A stretch of 64,000 bases of DNA from Rhabdaerophilum calidifontis (lineage in GTDB: Bacteria > Pseudomonadota > Alphaproteobacteria > Rhizobiales > Beijerinckiaceae), in the NCBI RefSeq assembly GCF_008641065.1, contig NZ_VTRS01000001.1:62001-126000 (forward strand). The letters are read 5' to 3'. The notes below the pieces were generated by a model. It was not told the origin of the DNA, did no database searches, and saw only the letters and a list, made by a program, of their open reading frames with translations. Positions 1 through 8,751 of the stretch are shown here, piece after piece (the first letter of the stretch is position 1; every line of letters begins with the position of its first letter). Position numbers and translations under genes: made by a program.

Positions 1-681
1 ACCAAGGCCGGCTACGCGACCGCCGATATCTTCACCGGCATGTATGCCTCCGTTGCGATCCTCGCCGCGCTGCGCCGTCGCGACGCGACCGGAGAGGGCG
101 CGACGATCGATTGCGCGTTGCTCGACAGCCAGATCGCGGTGCTCGGCAACCAGGCGATGAACTATCTCGTCTCGGGCAGGGCGCCGGGCCGGCTCGGCAA
201 TGCCCATCCCAATATCGTGCCCTATGAGGTGTTCCCGGTCGCGGACGGGCATGTCATCATCGCCTCCGGCAATGACGGCCAGTATCGCAAGCTCTGCGCC
301 GCGATCGGCGCCGAGGCACTCGCCGAGAACCCGGATTACGCCACCAATCGCGGCAGGGTCGCGCATCGCGCGGCGCTGGTGCCGGCGCTCGCGGCGCATA
401 CCGCCCGGCTCGGCAAGGCGGAGCTTCTCGCGCGGCTGGAGGCGGCAGGCGTTCCCGCCGGGCCGATCAACGGGATCGACGAGGTCTTCGCCGATCCGCA
501 GGTCATCCATCGCGGCCTGCGCCTCGATCTCGTCCATGGGGAGGCCGAGGGCGGCCATGTTCCCGGCCTGCGCACGCCGATCCTGATCGATGGCCGGCCG
601 CAGGCCTCGGCGCGCCCCGCGCCGATGCTCGGCGAGCATTCCCAGGACGTTCTCTCGGACCCCAACTGGAAAAAGGCCTGA
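1..681 (+). CDS. CaiB/BaiF family CoA-transferase, C-terminal part (5' end outside window)
   Basis: Family III CoA-transferases move CoA between organic acids as part of an interlocked dimer. The reading frame is open from base 1, so the gene starts upstream of the window; about 226 residues of a roughly 400-residue protein are present. Visible family features are the stretch DIFTGMYASVAILAALRRR, a region starting GLGNAHP-like (RLGNAHPNIVPYE) and the C-terminal PAGPINGIDEVFADPQV block that is typical of the family. The catalytic aspartate normally lies in the first half and is probably off the edge. The stop is 2 bases before the next gene, a thiamine-diphosphate enzyme, so the two are probably co-transcribed. 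The substrate cannot be told from the sequence. Confidence 0.9.
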   Translation, partial: TKAGYATADIFTGMYASVAILAALRRRDATGEGATIDCALLDSQIAVLGNQAMNYLVSGRAPGRLGNAHPNIVPYEVFPVADGHVIIASGNDGQYRKLCAAIGAEALAENPDYATNRGRVAHRAALVPALAAHTARLGKAELLARLEAAGVPAGPINGIDEVFADPQVIHRGLRLDLVHGEAEGGHVPGLRTPILIDGRPQASARPAPMLGEHSQDVLSDPNWKKA

Positions 682-683
682 CC

Positions 684-2360
684 ATGCCTGCTTCGCCCGT
701 GGCGCGCACCGGCGCGCGGATTCTCGTCGACCAGCTCGTCCGGCAGGAGGTCAGCGACATCTTCTGCGTGCCGGGCGAGAGCTATCTCGCCGTGCTCGAC
801 GCGCTGCATGACGCCGCGATCCGCGTCACGGTCTGCCGCCAGGAAGGTTCGGCGGCGATGATGGCGGAAGCCGTCGGCAAGCTCACGAACCGCCCCGGCA
901 TCTGCTTCGTGACGCGCGGCCCCGGCGCCACCAATGCCGCGCATGGCGTGCATATCGCCAAGCAGGATTCGACGCCGATGATCCTGTTCGTCGGGCAGAT
1001 CGGGCGCGCCATGCGCGAGCGCGAGGCGTTCCAGGAACTCGATTACCGCGCCGTGTTCGGCCCGATGGCCAAATGGGCGACCGAAATCGACGATCCGGCG
1101 CGGATCCCGGAAATCGTCAGCCGGGCCTTCCACGTGGCGATGTCGGGCCGGCCGGGGCCGGTGGTGATCGCGCTGCCGGAAGACATGCTGACCGAGGCGG
1201 CACGGGTCGCCGATGCGCCGGCGACCATCGCGACGCCGACCGCACCGGGCCTGGCGCAGATGGCGGAGCTTCAGAAGCGGCTCTGGGCGGCACGGGCGCC
1301 GATCGTGCTGCTCGGCGGCGCGCGCTGGGACGAGGCGGCCGTGCGGGCGGTGGCGCGGTTTGCGACGCGGTTCGACCTGCCGGTCGCGGTGTCGTTCCGG
1401 CGGCAGATGCTGTTTCCGGCCGATCACCCGAATTTCGCCGGCGATCTCGGAATCGGCCCCAATCCGGCGCTGCTGCGGCGCTTCGAGGACGCCGATCTCA
1501 TCCTCGTCATCGGCGCCCGGCTCGGGGAGATGCCGAGCCAGGGCTATACCCTGCTCGATATTCCCGGCGACGGGACGCGGCTCGTCCATGTCCATCCCGA
1601 TTCGTCGGAGCTCGGCCGGGTTTATGCGCCAGCGCAGGCGATCCACGCCGATCCGGCGAGCTTCGCCGCCGCGCTGGAGGGGCTCCAGCCGCCGAACCGC
1701 CTCAACTGGGCCGGTGCCGGCGCGGCCGCCCACGAATCCTATCTCGCCTGGAGCGAGCCGGGCACGATTCCCGGCCCGCTCCAGATGGGCGCGGTCATGC
1801 GCCATCTCCGCGACGTGTTGCCGGAGGATGCCATCATGACCAACGGCGCCGGCAATTACGCGACATGGCTGCATCGCTTCCATCGCTTCACGCGCTTCCA
1901 GACGCAGCTCGCGCCGACCTCCGGCTCGATGGGCTACGGCCTGCCGGCGGCAGTGGCGGCGAAGCGGCTCTTCCCCGCGCGCACCGTCGTCTGCTTCGCC
2001 GGCGACGGCTGCTTCCTGATGAACGGCCAGGATTTTGCGACCGCGGTGCAATACGATCTGGCGATCATCGTGCTCGTGATCGACAACGGCATGTATGGCA
2101 CGATCCGCATGCATCAGGAGCGCGAATATCCCGGCCGGGTCTCGGCCACGACACTGAAGAACCCGGATTTCGCCGCCTATGCCCGCGCCTTCGGCGGCCA
2201 TGGCGAGCGGGTGGAAACCACGGCGGATTTCGCGCCCGCCCTTGCCCGCGCACGCGCCTCGGGCAAACCCTCGATCCTGCATCTGCTCATCGATCCGGAA
2301 GCGATCACCCCGGCAACGACCATCACCGCCATCCGCGCGAAAGCCCTGGCGGAAAAATGA
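684..2360 (+). CDS. Thiamine diphosphate-dependent enzyme, acetolactate-synthase-like
   Basis: A 558-residue protein with the three-domain layout of the ThDP superfamily: N-terminal pyrimidine-binding domain (about 1-170), central domain (about 190-325) and C-terminal pyrophosphate-binding domain (about 370-540). E54 in CRQEGSAA is the expected cofactor-activating glutamate, and GDG at 440-442 followed by a DNG about 27 residues later is the metal/diphosphate signature (DN rather than the usual NN). It resembles acetolactate synthase large subunits, but no small regulatory subunit or ilvC is nearby. Its coupling to a CoA-transferase recalls acyl-CoA decarboxylation pairs such as Frc/Oxc, yet the active-site words are not those of oxalyl-CoA decarboxylase. 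Substrate unknown. Confidence 0.85.
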   Translation: MPASPVARTGARILVDQLVRQEVSDIFCVPGESYLAVLDALHDAAIRVTVCRQEGSAAMMAEAVGKLTNRPGICFVTRGPGATNAAHGVHIAKQDSTPMILFVGQIGRAMREREAFQELDYRAVFGPMAKWATEIDDPARIPEIVSRAFHVAMSGRPGPVVIALPEDMLTEAARVADAPATIATPTAPGLAQMAELQKRLWAARAPIVLLGGARWDEAAVRAVARFATRFDLPVAVSFRRQMLFPADHPNFAGDLGIGPNPALLRRFEDADLILVIGARLGEMPSQGYTLLDIPGDGTRLVHVHPDSSELGRVYAPAQAIHADPASFAAALEGLQPPNRLNWAGAGAAAHESYLAWSEPGTIPGPLQMGAVMRHLRDVLPEDAIMTNGAGNYATWLHRFHRFTRFQTQLAPTSGSMGYGLPAAVAAKRLFPARTVVCFAGDGCFLMNGQDFATAVQYDLAIIVLVIDNGMYGTIRMHQEREYPGRVSATTLKNPDFAAYARAFGGHGERVETTADFAPALARARASGKPSILHLLIDPEAITPATTITAIRAKALAEK

Positions 2361-2476
2361 GCGCGCCGCACCGCCTCCGCCGGAATTCGGCCGCATCGGC
2401 GCGGCAATCCGGCAGGCGACTAACCTCGCCTTAAGCGCGAAAGGCGCATGGTCAGGCGGGTGGCGCGCTCTCCGGG

Positions 2477-4588
2477 GTGAGGATGGCCAAGGGGCGACAG
2501 AGCCGACAGGCAGGCAAGGAGCGGCGGGAGCCGTATTTCGACGGCGGATCCGGTCCGGGCGGCGCCTTCCGCGTCGCGGCCGAGGACCGACCGGCGCGCG
2601 CTGGCCCGTATGGCGCCGAGCCGCCGCGCCGCCGGCGACAGCGCGGGCGGAGCCTCATCGGGCGGCTCGCCTATTGGAGCGCGGTGCTCGGGCTCTGGGG
2701 GCTTGTCGCCCTCGGCGGGGTCATCGGCTATTTTGCCGCCAAGCTGCCGCCGATCGACCAGCTCGCCGTGCCGAAGCGGCCGCCCAATGTCGCGATCCTC
2801 GCCTCCGACGGCACGCTGATCGCCAATCGCGGCGAGACCGGCGGCTCGCAGGTGCCGATCGGCGAATTGCCGGCCTATGTCGGCAAGGCCTTCATCGCCA
2901 TCGAGGACAAGCGCTTCCGCGAGCATTTCGGCATCGATCCGCTCGGGCTGGCGCGGGCGCTCGTCAAGAACATCACCTCCGGCCGCGCGCAGCAGGGCGG
3001 CTCGACCCTCACCCAGCAGCTTGCCAAGAACCTGTTTCTCACCCAGGAGCGCACATTGTCGCGCAAGGTGCAGGAAGCGATCCTGGCGCTGTGGCTCGAA
3101 CGGACCTATTCCAAGGATCAGATCCTCGAACTCTACATGAATCGCGTCTATTTCGGCTCCGGCGCCTATGGAATCGAGGCGGCGGCGCAACGCTATTTCG
3201 GCAAGTCGGCACGAGCGCTGAGCCTCGGCGAGGCCGCGGTGATGGCGGGTCTGGTGCAATCGCCCTCCCGCCTGGCGCCAAACCGCAACCCGGAAGGCGC
3301 GGCGGAACGCGCGGCGCTGGTGCTTTCGGAGATGGTTGCCCAGGGCCATGTCAAGGCATCCGAGGCGCGGCTTGCCAAGCCCAACACCCTGGAGGCGAAG
3401 CGCCGTGCCCGGCCTGGCGCCGGCAATTACGCCGCCGATTGGGTGATGGATGTGCTCGACGACCATATCGGCGCGATCGAGCAGGACATCGTCGTCCGCA
3501 CGACGCTCGACCCGCGGATCCAGGCCCTGGCCGAGCGCAGCGTGGCGACGGTGTTCGATCCGCGCCGCGCGAAGCTCAATGCCGAGCAGGTGGCGATCGT
3601 GGCCATGGCGCCGGACGGCGCCGTCCGCGCGATGGTCGGCGGCCGGGATTACGGCGAGAGCCAGTTCAACCGCGCGGTGGCAGCCAAGCGCCAGCCGGGT
3701 TCTGCCTTCAAGCCCTTCGTCTATCTCACCGCCCTCGAGCGCGGCCTGACACCGGACACATTGCGCGAGGATTCCCCGGTCAATATCCGCGGCTGGCGGC
3801 CGGAGAACTATACCCGCGAATATTACGGCACCGTCACGCTGACGCAGGCGCTGGCCATGTCGCTCAACACCGTCGTCGTGCGGCTCAACCAGGAACTCGG
3901 CCCGCGCAATGTCGTGCGCACGGCGCAGCGCCTCGGCATCCACTCGCCGCTCAAGGCCAATGAATCGCTGGCGCTCGGCACCTCCGAGGTTTCGCCGATC
4001 GAGATGGCGGCCGCCTATTCCGCCTTCGCCAATGGCGGCATGGGCATCATCCCGCACGCCATTCTCGAAGTGAAGACCACCGACGGCGCGGTGATCTACC
4101 GCCGCAAGCCGCAGACGCTTGGGCAGGTGGCCGATCCGGCCGTGATCGGGCAGATGAACCGCATGCTGCGCGAGACGCTGCTCTCCGGCACCGGCCGCAA
4201 GGCCGAGCTGCCCGGCATCCCCGCCGCCGGCAAGACCGGAACGACCCAGGAGCATCGCGATGCCTGGTTCGTCGGCTATTCCGCAAGCCTCGTCGCCGCA
4301 ATCTGGGTCGGCAACGACGATGGCGAGCCGATGAGGAAGGTGTCCGGTTCGGGGCTGCCGGCCGAGATCTGGGCGGATTTCATGAAGGGTGCGCATCAGG
4401 GCCAGAAGCCCGCGCCGCTGCCGGGCGGGGGCGAGGCGGGGGGCCTGGTCTCGGTGCTTCAGCCCGGCGAGACGCGGCCGCCGGCGCCCATGCCCCCGCC
4501 GATGGCCGGGCGCGACAATCCCGGCGCCTGGAGCGGCGGACCGAGCGCCGAGGAGCGCGGCCTGCTGACGCGGCTGTTCGGGCGCTGA
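2477..4588 (+). CDS. mrcA: Class A penicillin-binding protein (PBP1A type)
   Basis: Bifunctional peptidoglycan glycosyltransferase/transpeptidase anchored in the inner membrane. After a basic cytoplasmic stretch rich in Arg and Pro, a single membrane segment spans about residues 60-85. The glycosyltransferase domain has E143 in EDKRFREH and the GGSTLTQQLAKN block. The transpeptidase domain has the SxxK serine S409 (SAFK), the SxN motif S462 (SLN) and KTG at 586-588 (GKTGTTQEHRDAW). At 703 residues it is shorter than E. coli PBP1A but normal for alphaproteobacteria. Start is GTG 2477 or ATG 2483; both give nearly the same protein. The C-terminal tail is Pro/Gly-rich. Symbol given by family. 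Confidence 0.93.
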   Translation: MRMAKGRQSRQAGKERREPYFDGGSGPGGAFRVAAEDRPARAGPYGAEPPRRRRQRGRSLIGRLAYWSAVLGLWGLVALGGVIGYFAAKLPPIDQLAVPKRPPNVAILASDGTLIANRGETGGSQVPIGELPAYVGKAFIAIEDKRFREHFGIDPLGLARALVKNITSGRAQQGGSTLTQQLAKNLFLTQERTLSRKVQEAILALWLERTYSKDQILELYMNRVYFGSGAYGIEAAAQRYFGKSARALSLGEAAVMAGLVQSPSRLAPNRNPEGAAERAALVLSEMVAQGHVKASEARLAKPNTLEAKRRARPGAGNYAADWVMDVLDDHIGAIEQDIVVRTTLDPRIQALAERSVATVFDPRRAKLNAEQVAIVAMAPDGAVRAMVGGRDYGESQFNRAVAAKRQPGSAFKPFVYLTALERGLTPDTLREDSPVNIRGWRPENYTREYYGTVTLTQALAMSLNTVVVRLNQELGPRNVVRTAQRLGIHSPLKANESLALGTSEVSPIEMAAAYSAFANGGMGIIPHAILEVKTTDGAVIYRRKPQTLGQVADPAVIGQMNRMLRETLLSGTGRKAELPGIPAAGKTGTTQEHRDAWFVGYSASLVAAIWVGNDDGEPMRKVSGSGLPAEIWADFMKGAHQGQKPAPLPGGGEAGGLVSVLQPGETRPPAPMPPPMAGRDNPGAWSGGPSAEERGLLTRLFGR

Positions 4589-4608
4589 CGTCGCCGGCTG
4601 GCTTTTGC

Positions 4609-5856
4609 TCAGGCCCGGGGCAGGCGACGGATCACGGCATAGAGCGCGAGCGCCGCGAACCCGCAGCAGGCGATGGCCAGCACAAGAACCTGTGGGCCGC
4701 GATCGATGGCGGCGCCGATCCCGGCGCCAACCAGCGCCGCCACGCCCATCTGCAGCATGCCGATGAGCGAGGAGGCGGCGCCGGCACGCTCCGGAAAGGG
4801 CAGCATCGCCAGCGCCATGCTTTGCGGCAGCGTGAAGCCGACTCCAGCCGCGTAGAACATCATCGGCAATGTCAGGGCCAGGGTCGAGGCCGGGAAAATC
4901 TGGGTTCCGGCGAGCATCGCCGCCCCGGCACCGGCCTGCAGCAGCGCGCCCGCCAGCAGCAGATGGCGCGGCTCGGTGCGCATCGCGATGCGCTGGACGA
5001 TGAAGGCGCCGGAAATGAAGCCGAGCACCATCATCACGAAAGCAATGGCGAAGGCGAGTTCGCTTACGCGGAAATGCAGCTGATAGACGAAGCTCGACCC
5101 GGAAATGAAGGCGAAGAGCCCGGAATAGGTCGCGGCGGCGAGCGCGGCGAAGGGCAGGAAGCGCCGGTCCCAGAGCAGGCCGCCGAAGCCGCCGAGCACC
5201 GCGCCGAGGCGGAACGGTGCGGCGAGCCGGGCCTTCAGCGTCTCGGGCAGCCGCATCGCCGCCCAGATCCCGAGCGCAAGGATCAGGCCGAAGCTGACGA
5301 TGAAATTCGCTCGCCAGCCAAACCCGAGTTCGAGCCCGACTCCGAGGATCGGCGCGATCGCCGGCACCACGCCCATGATCGAGCCCATGCGTGCCAGCTC
5401 CTGCCCGGCGCGGCGGCCCTCGTAGAGATCGCGCACGATCGCGCGGGCAATGACGAGCGGTCCGGCGGCGCCGAAACCCTGCAGAAGGCGGCAGCCGATC
5501 AGGATGTCGAGGCTCGGCGCCGCCGCCGCGAACAGGCTCGCGAGCCCGTAGAGCGCCAGCCCCGCGAGCAGCGCCGGCTTGCGGCCGCCCCGGTCCGAGA
5601 GCGGGCCGTAAAGCGGCAGGCCGAGCGCGAACCCGATGAGATAGGCGGAGAGCGTCAGCTGCGCGGCGCCGCTCGACCGCCCGAAATAGGCGGCGATCGA
5701 CGGCAGGGACGGCAGATACATGTCGGTCGAGAGCGGGCCCAGCGCGGTGAGGAACCCGAGCAGGATCGTCAGCGCGAGCGTGCCGGGGGCGTGACGGACC
5801 GGGGATGAGCCAGGCAAGGGAAATCCGGGGCTGGGGGCGCCGCTAGTCGCGGCCAT
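4609..5856 (-). CDS. Bcr/CflA-type multidrug efflux MFS transporter
   Basis: A 415-residue integral membrane protein with about 12 hydrophobic segments. The loop after the second helix carries the major-facilitator motif A (PLSDRGGRKPA), and the first helix has the STDMYLPSLP word typical of the drug:proton antiporter Bcr/CflA subfamily. I chose the ATG at 5856, which overlaps the end of the upstream protease gene by 14 bases; the longest frame would add 25 residues of atypical sequence. It ends 20 bases from the convergent penicillin-binding protein gene. Likely role is proton-driven export of small drugs or metabolites; the substrate cannot be predicted. Confidence 0.88.
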   Translation of the reverse strand: MAATSGAPSPGFPLPGSSPVRHAPGTLALTILLGFLTALGPLSTDMYLPSLPSIAAYFGRSSGAAQLTLSAYLIGFALGLPLYGPLSDRGGRKPALLAGLALYGLASLFAAAAPSLDILIGCRLLQGFGAAGPLVIARAIVRDLYEGRRAGQELARMGSIMGVVPAIAPILGVGLELGFGWRANFIVSFGLILALGIWAAMRLPETLKARLAAPFRLGAVLGGFGGLLWDRRFLPFAALAAATYSGLFAFISGSSFVYQLHFRVSELAFAIAFVMMVLGFISGAFIVQRIAMRTEPRHLLLAGALLQAGAGAAMLAGTQIFPASTLALTLPMMFYAAGVGFTLPQSMALAMLPFPERAGAASSLIGMLQMGVAALVGAGIGAAIDRGPQVLVLAIACCGFAALALYAVIRRLPRA

Positions 5857-6610
5857 AGAGGTGCAGGCTCTGGCCGTGGCGGTTGAGCCAGGCCTCCGCC
5901 GCGCGAAATTCGGGAAAGAGCCGCGCGACATGCCGCCAATAGCGCGCCGAATGGTTCATTTCCAGCCGGTGTGCGATCTCATGCGCCGCGAGATAATCGA
6001 GAATCGCGGGCGGCGCGAGGATCAGCCGCCAGGAAAAGGCGAGATCGCCCTTGGCCGAGCAGGAGCCCCAGCGGCTCAGCGTGTCCTTGATGGCGATGCG
6101 TCCGTAATCGACCCCGGCCGCCGCCGCGTGCCGCGCCACCGCAGCGCGCAGGTCGCGCTCGGCCTCTCCGCGCAGGAAACGCTCGACCCGCCCCGGCAGC
6201 TGCGCGGGATCGCCGTGGACGACCAGCAAAGGCCCGGCTTCGCCGGGTTCGATCCGCGTCAGCCCGCGCAGCGGCGCGCGGTGCGCGATCCGGCAGGGCT
6301 CACCCCGGATCGGGATCACGGCACCATCCACGAAAGGCAGCGGCGCCGGCGCGGCACGCAAACGGCTCTCGAGCCAACCGATGTGATCGGCGAGGAAGCG
6401 CTCGGCCTTCGCGCGGCTCACCCCGCGCGGTAAGGTCAGCGTCGGCAGGCGCGAACGACGGTCGAGCCGCAGGATCATCCGTCGCGCGTTGTCGCGCACC
6501 GTGACCGCGACCTCGACCCGAACGCCGTCGCACTCGACCGCAAGGGCAGGAGGCATCGACCGCGCCGGCGCGAGGGGCCTGAACAGATCGAAAAGACGCC
6601 GATTGGCCAC
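5843..6610 (-). CDS. YgjP/DUF45-type zinc metallopeptidase
   Basis: A cytoplasmic zinc protease-like protein of the YgjP (DUF45) family. The C-terminal third holds HEIAHRLEMNH, an HExxH zinc site with the third ligand histidine nearby, and the family-typical DTLSRWGSCSAKG word before it. The start is uncertain: GTG 6610 (255 residues) keeps a plausible N-terminus, ATG 6556 (238 residues) is the alternative, and the longest frame to 6895 adds sequence that looks non-coding and would run into the downstream end of phaZ. Its stop region overlaps the proposed start of the efflux gene by 14 bases, suggesting coupling. Substrate unknown. Confidence 0.85.
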   Translation of the reverse strand: MANRRLFDLFRPLAPARSMPPALAVECDGVRVEVAVTVRDNARRMILRLDRRSRLPTLTLPRGVSRAKAERFLADHIGWLESRLRAAPAPLPFVDGAVIPIRGEPCRIAHRAPLRGLTRIEPGEAGPLLVVHGDPAQLPGRVERFLRGEAERDLRAAVARHAAAAGVDYGRIAIKDTLSRWGSCSAKGDLAFSWRLILAPPAILDYLAAHEIAHRLEMNHSARYWRHVARLFPEFRAAEAWLNRHGQSLHLYGRD

Positions 6611-6683
6611 CTGCCCCCCGGAGCTTCCGCCGGCCGGTCCGACGCGGGTATATCCTACCCGATTCGCAATGTCCGGCGCGGAA

Positions 6684-7964
6684 TCAGCGCACGGCGGCGA
6701 GCCTGCGCCGGATCGTCGCCACGGTTCCGCCGGCCTGGGCGCGGGTGAAATCCGTAATCGCCGGCGCAATATGCCTGCGGAAGCGCGAGCCGTTGAAGAC
6801 CCCATAATGCCCCACATCCTTCTGGAGATGGTAGAGCTGCTTCTCCCGCGGCAGATTGACGCAGAGCGCATGCGTCGCCCGCGTCTGGCCAACACCGGAA
6901 ATGTCGTCCTTCTCGCCTTCCACGGTCATCAGCGCGCAGCGCCGGATCGCGGCGAGCGATACCGGAACGCCGCGATGGGTCATCTCGCCCTTCGGCAGCG
7001 CGTGCCGGACGAACACCGTATCCACGGTCTGGAGGTAGAATTCGGCGGTAAGATCCATCACCGCCATGTACTCATCATAGAAATCGCGATGCTTCTCGGC
7101 GGAATCGCCGTCGCCCTCGACGAGATGCTTGAACATGTCCCAATGGGCCGTGAGATGGCGGTCGATATTCATCGCCATGAAGCCCGAGAGCTGGAGATAG
7201 CCGGGATAGACCTCACGCATGAAGCCCGGATGCGGGAAGGGCACGCGCGCGATGCAATTGCGCCGGAACCATTCGATGCCGCGGCTCTCGGCGAGCTTGT
7301 TGACCTCGGTCGGGCTCTCGCGGGTGTCGATCGGCCCGCCCATCAGGATCATCGAGCGCGGAATCGCCGGGTCGTCCTCGGCTTCGAGCCGCGCCACCGC
7401 CGCCGCGACTGGCACCGCCGGCTGGCAGACGGCGAGCACATGCACATCCGGCCCGAGGAACCGGATCATCGCCATCACGTAATCGATGTAATCGTCGAGA
7501 TCGAAGCCGCCGGCCGAGAGCGGAACCAGCCGCGCATCAACCCAATCGGTGATGTAGACGTCATGGGTGGGCAGGAAAGCCTCCACCGTGCCGCGCAGCA
7601 GGGTCGCGAAATGGCCGGACATCGGCGCCACGATCAGCAGGCGCGGCTGTTTCGGCTGACGCGGCGGCAGGCCGCGCGCGAAATGGATCAGATTGCAGAA
7701 GGTCGACTTCCAGACGATCCGCTCGCTGACCTCCACGCTCTCGCCCTCGACCTCCGTGGTCGTGAGGCCGAAGGTCGGCTTGCCGTAGCGGCGCGTCGTG
7801 CGCTCGAACAATTCGCAGGCCGCGGCGATCGAGCGCCCGTAGGCGGTATGCGCCAGCGGGTTGATCGGGTTGCGATAAAAGAGCCGCACCGCATCGCTCG
7901 CCGCGCGCGCCGGTCCCAGCACGGCATGCGCCGCCTCGTAGAAGAAATATCCGCTCTTGTTCAT
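6684..7964 (-). CDS. phaZ: Intracellular polyhydroxyalkanoate (PHB) depolymerase
   Basis: Mobilises stored polyhydroxybutyrate granules in the cytoplasm. The 426-residue protein matches the PHB_depo_C family end to end, beginning MNKSGYFFYEAAHA. The nucleophile elbow reads AVCQPAVP with C180, a cysteine as in intracellular PHB depolymerases instead of the serine of secreted enzymes. I selected the ATG at 7964 over a longer frame because this start gives the family N-terminus. The gene stands alone; phaR, phaC and phasins are not in the window. Dyads in the divergent region up to 8242 may be regulatory. Its presence implies that the organism stores PHB. Confidence 0.92.
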   Translation of the reverse strand: MNKSGYFFYEAAHAVLGPARAASDAVRLFYRNPINPLAHTAYGRSIAAACELFERTTRRYGKPTFGLTTTEVEGESVEVSERIVWKSTFCNLIHFARGLPPRQPKQPRLLIVAPMSGHFATLLRGTVEAFLPTHDVYITDWVDARLVPLSAGGFDLDDYIDYVMAMIRFLGPDVHVLAVCQPAVPVAAAVARLEAEDDPAIPRSMILMGGPIDTRESPTEVNKLAESRGIEWFRRNCIARVPFPHPGFMREVYPGYLQLSGFMAMNIDRHLTAHWDMFKHLVEGDGDSAEKHRDFYDEYMAVMDLTAEFYLQTVDTVFVRHALPKGEMTHRGVPVSLAAIRRCALMTVEGEKDDISGVGQTRATHALCVNLPREKQLYHLQKDVGHYGVFNGSRFRRHIAPAITDFTRAQAGGTVATIRRRLAAVR

Positions 7965-8047
7965 GCCCGGGAAGATCCTTTCCGCGTGCGCATGGTGCCG
8001 ACCTGCATGACCACGATCTCGTGTCTGCTCGACGCAATGTCGCATCG

Positions 8048-8065
8048 ACAGGTTAAGAGACCTGT
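8048..8065. repeat. Perfect 6-bp inverted repeat upstream of phaZ
   Basis: ACAGGT and ACCTGT flank a 6-base spacer, forming an 18-bp dyad about 84 bases upstream of the phaZ start in the divergent phaZ/yqhA-like region. It is a candidate operator; no regulator is identified. Confidence 0.35.
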
Positions 8066-8105
8066 TCGGCCCAGACCATCAAGCTTAGGGGTGCGGAATG
8101 CACGG

Positions 8106-8122
8106 CGCAAATGATTTTTGCG
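8106..8122. repeat. Inverted repeat in the phaZ/yqhA-like divergent region
   Basis: CGCAAA and TTTGCG flank a 5-base spacer, followed at once by TTGCAGC. The cluster of TGC/GCA words recalls the TGC-rich sites described for the PHB regulator PhaR, but this is inference only. Confidence 0.3.
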
Positions 8123-8242
8123 TTGCAGCGAAATTCGTCGCCGACGGCCCGGGCACGGCGGCGCCATCCGCGCCGGCCCTTCCCTCGCCGCGGGCGGGGT
8201 GCTAAGCGCCGGACCAGCGCCCCCGGCCGACAGGACCTCGCC

Positions 8243-8743
8243 ATGATCGAACGGATCCTTGAGAATTTCATCTTCGCGAGCCGCTGGCTGCTGGCGCCCT
8301 TCTACGTCATGCTCGTCGCGGCGCTCGCGGTGCTGCTGGTCAAGGCGGGGCAGGAGACATGGCATTTCGTCGGCCATGCGCTGACGGTGAGCGAATCGGA
8401 CACGATCCTCGGCGTTCTGGCGCTGGTGGACCTGACGCTGACCGGCTCGCTGATCATCATCGTGATCTTCTCCGGCTACGAGAATTTCGTCTCGAAGATC
8501 GAGGTCGAGGATACGAGGGACTGGCCCGACTGGATGGGCAAGATCGATTTTACCGGGCTCAAGCTGAAGCTGATGTCGTCGATCGTCGCAATCTCGGCGA
8601 TCCAAGTGCTGAAGGCCTTCATGAACCTGAAGAATATCCCCGACCGCGACCTGATCTGGCTGGTCGGGATCCATGTCGTCTTCGTGCTCTCCGGCCTCGC
8701 GCTCGCGATCACGGACAAATATTCCGAGAGCGGCAAGCACTGA
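8243..8743 (+). CDS. YqhA-like membrane protein (UPF0114, TIGR00645)
   Basis: A 166-residue integral membrane protein with about three to four hydrophobic helices. It begins MIERILENFIFASRWLLAP and contains GYENFVSKIE and DFTGLKLKLMSSIVAIS, words characteristic of the UPF0114/YqhA family, whose function is unknown. ATG 8243 is chosen because it gives the family N-terminus; the longer frame adds 44 residues of unlikely sequence. It is transcribed away from phaZ and converges with ptsN, whose stop is 8 bases away. No functional link to either neighbour is evident. Confidence 0.88.
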   Translation: MIERILENFIFASRWLLAPFYVMLVAALAVLLVKAGQETWHFVGHALTVSESDTILGVLALVDLTLTGSLIIIVIFSGYENFVSKIEVEDTRDWPDWMGKIDFTGLKLKLMSSIVAISAIQVLKAFMNLKNIPDRDLIWLVGIHVVFVLSGLALAITDKYSESGKH

Positions 8744-8751
8744 GCGCGGGC

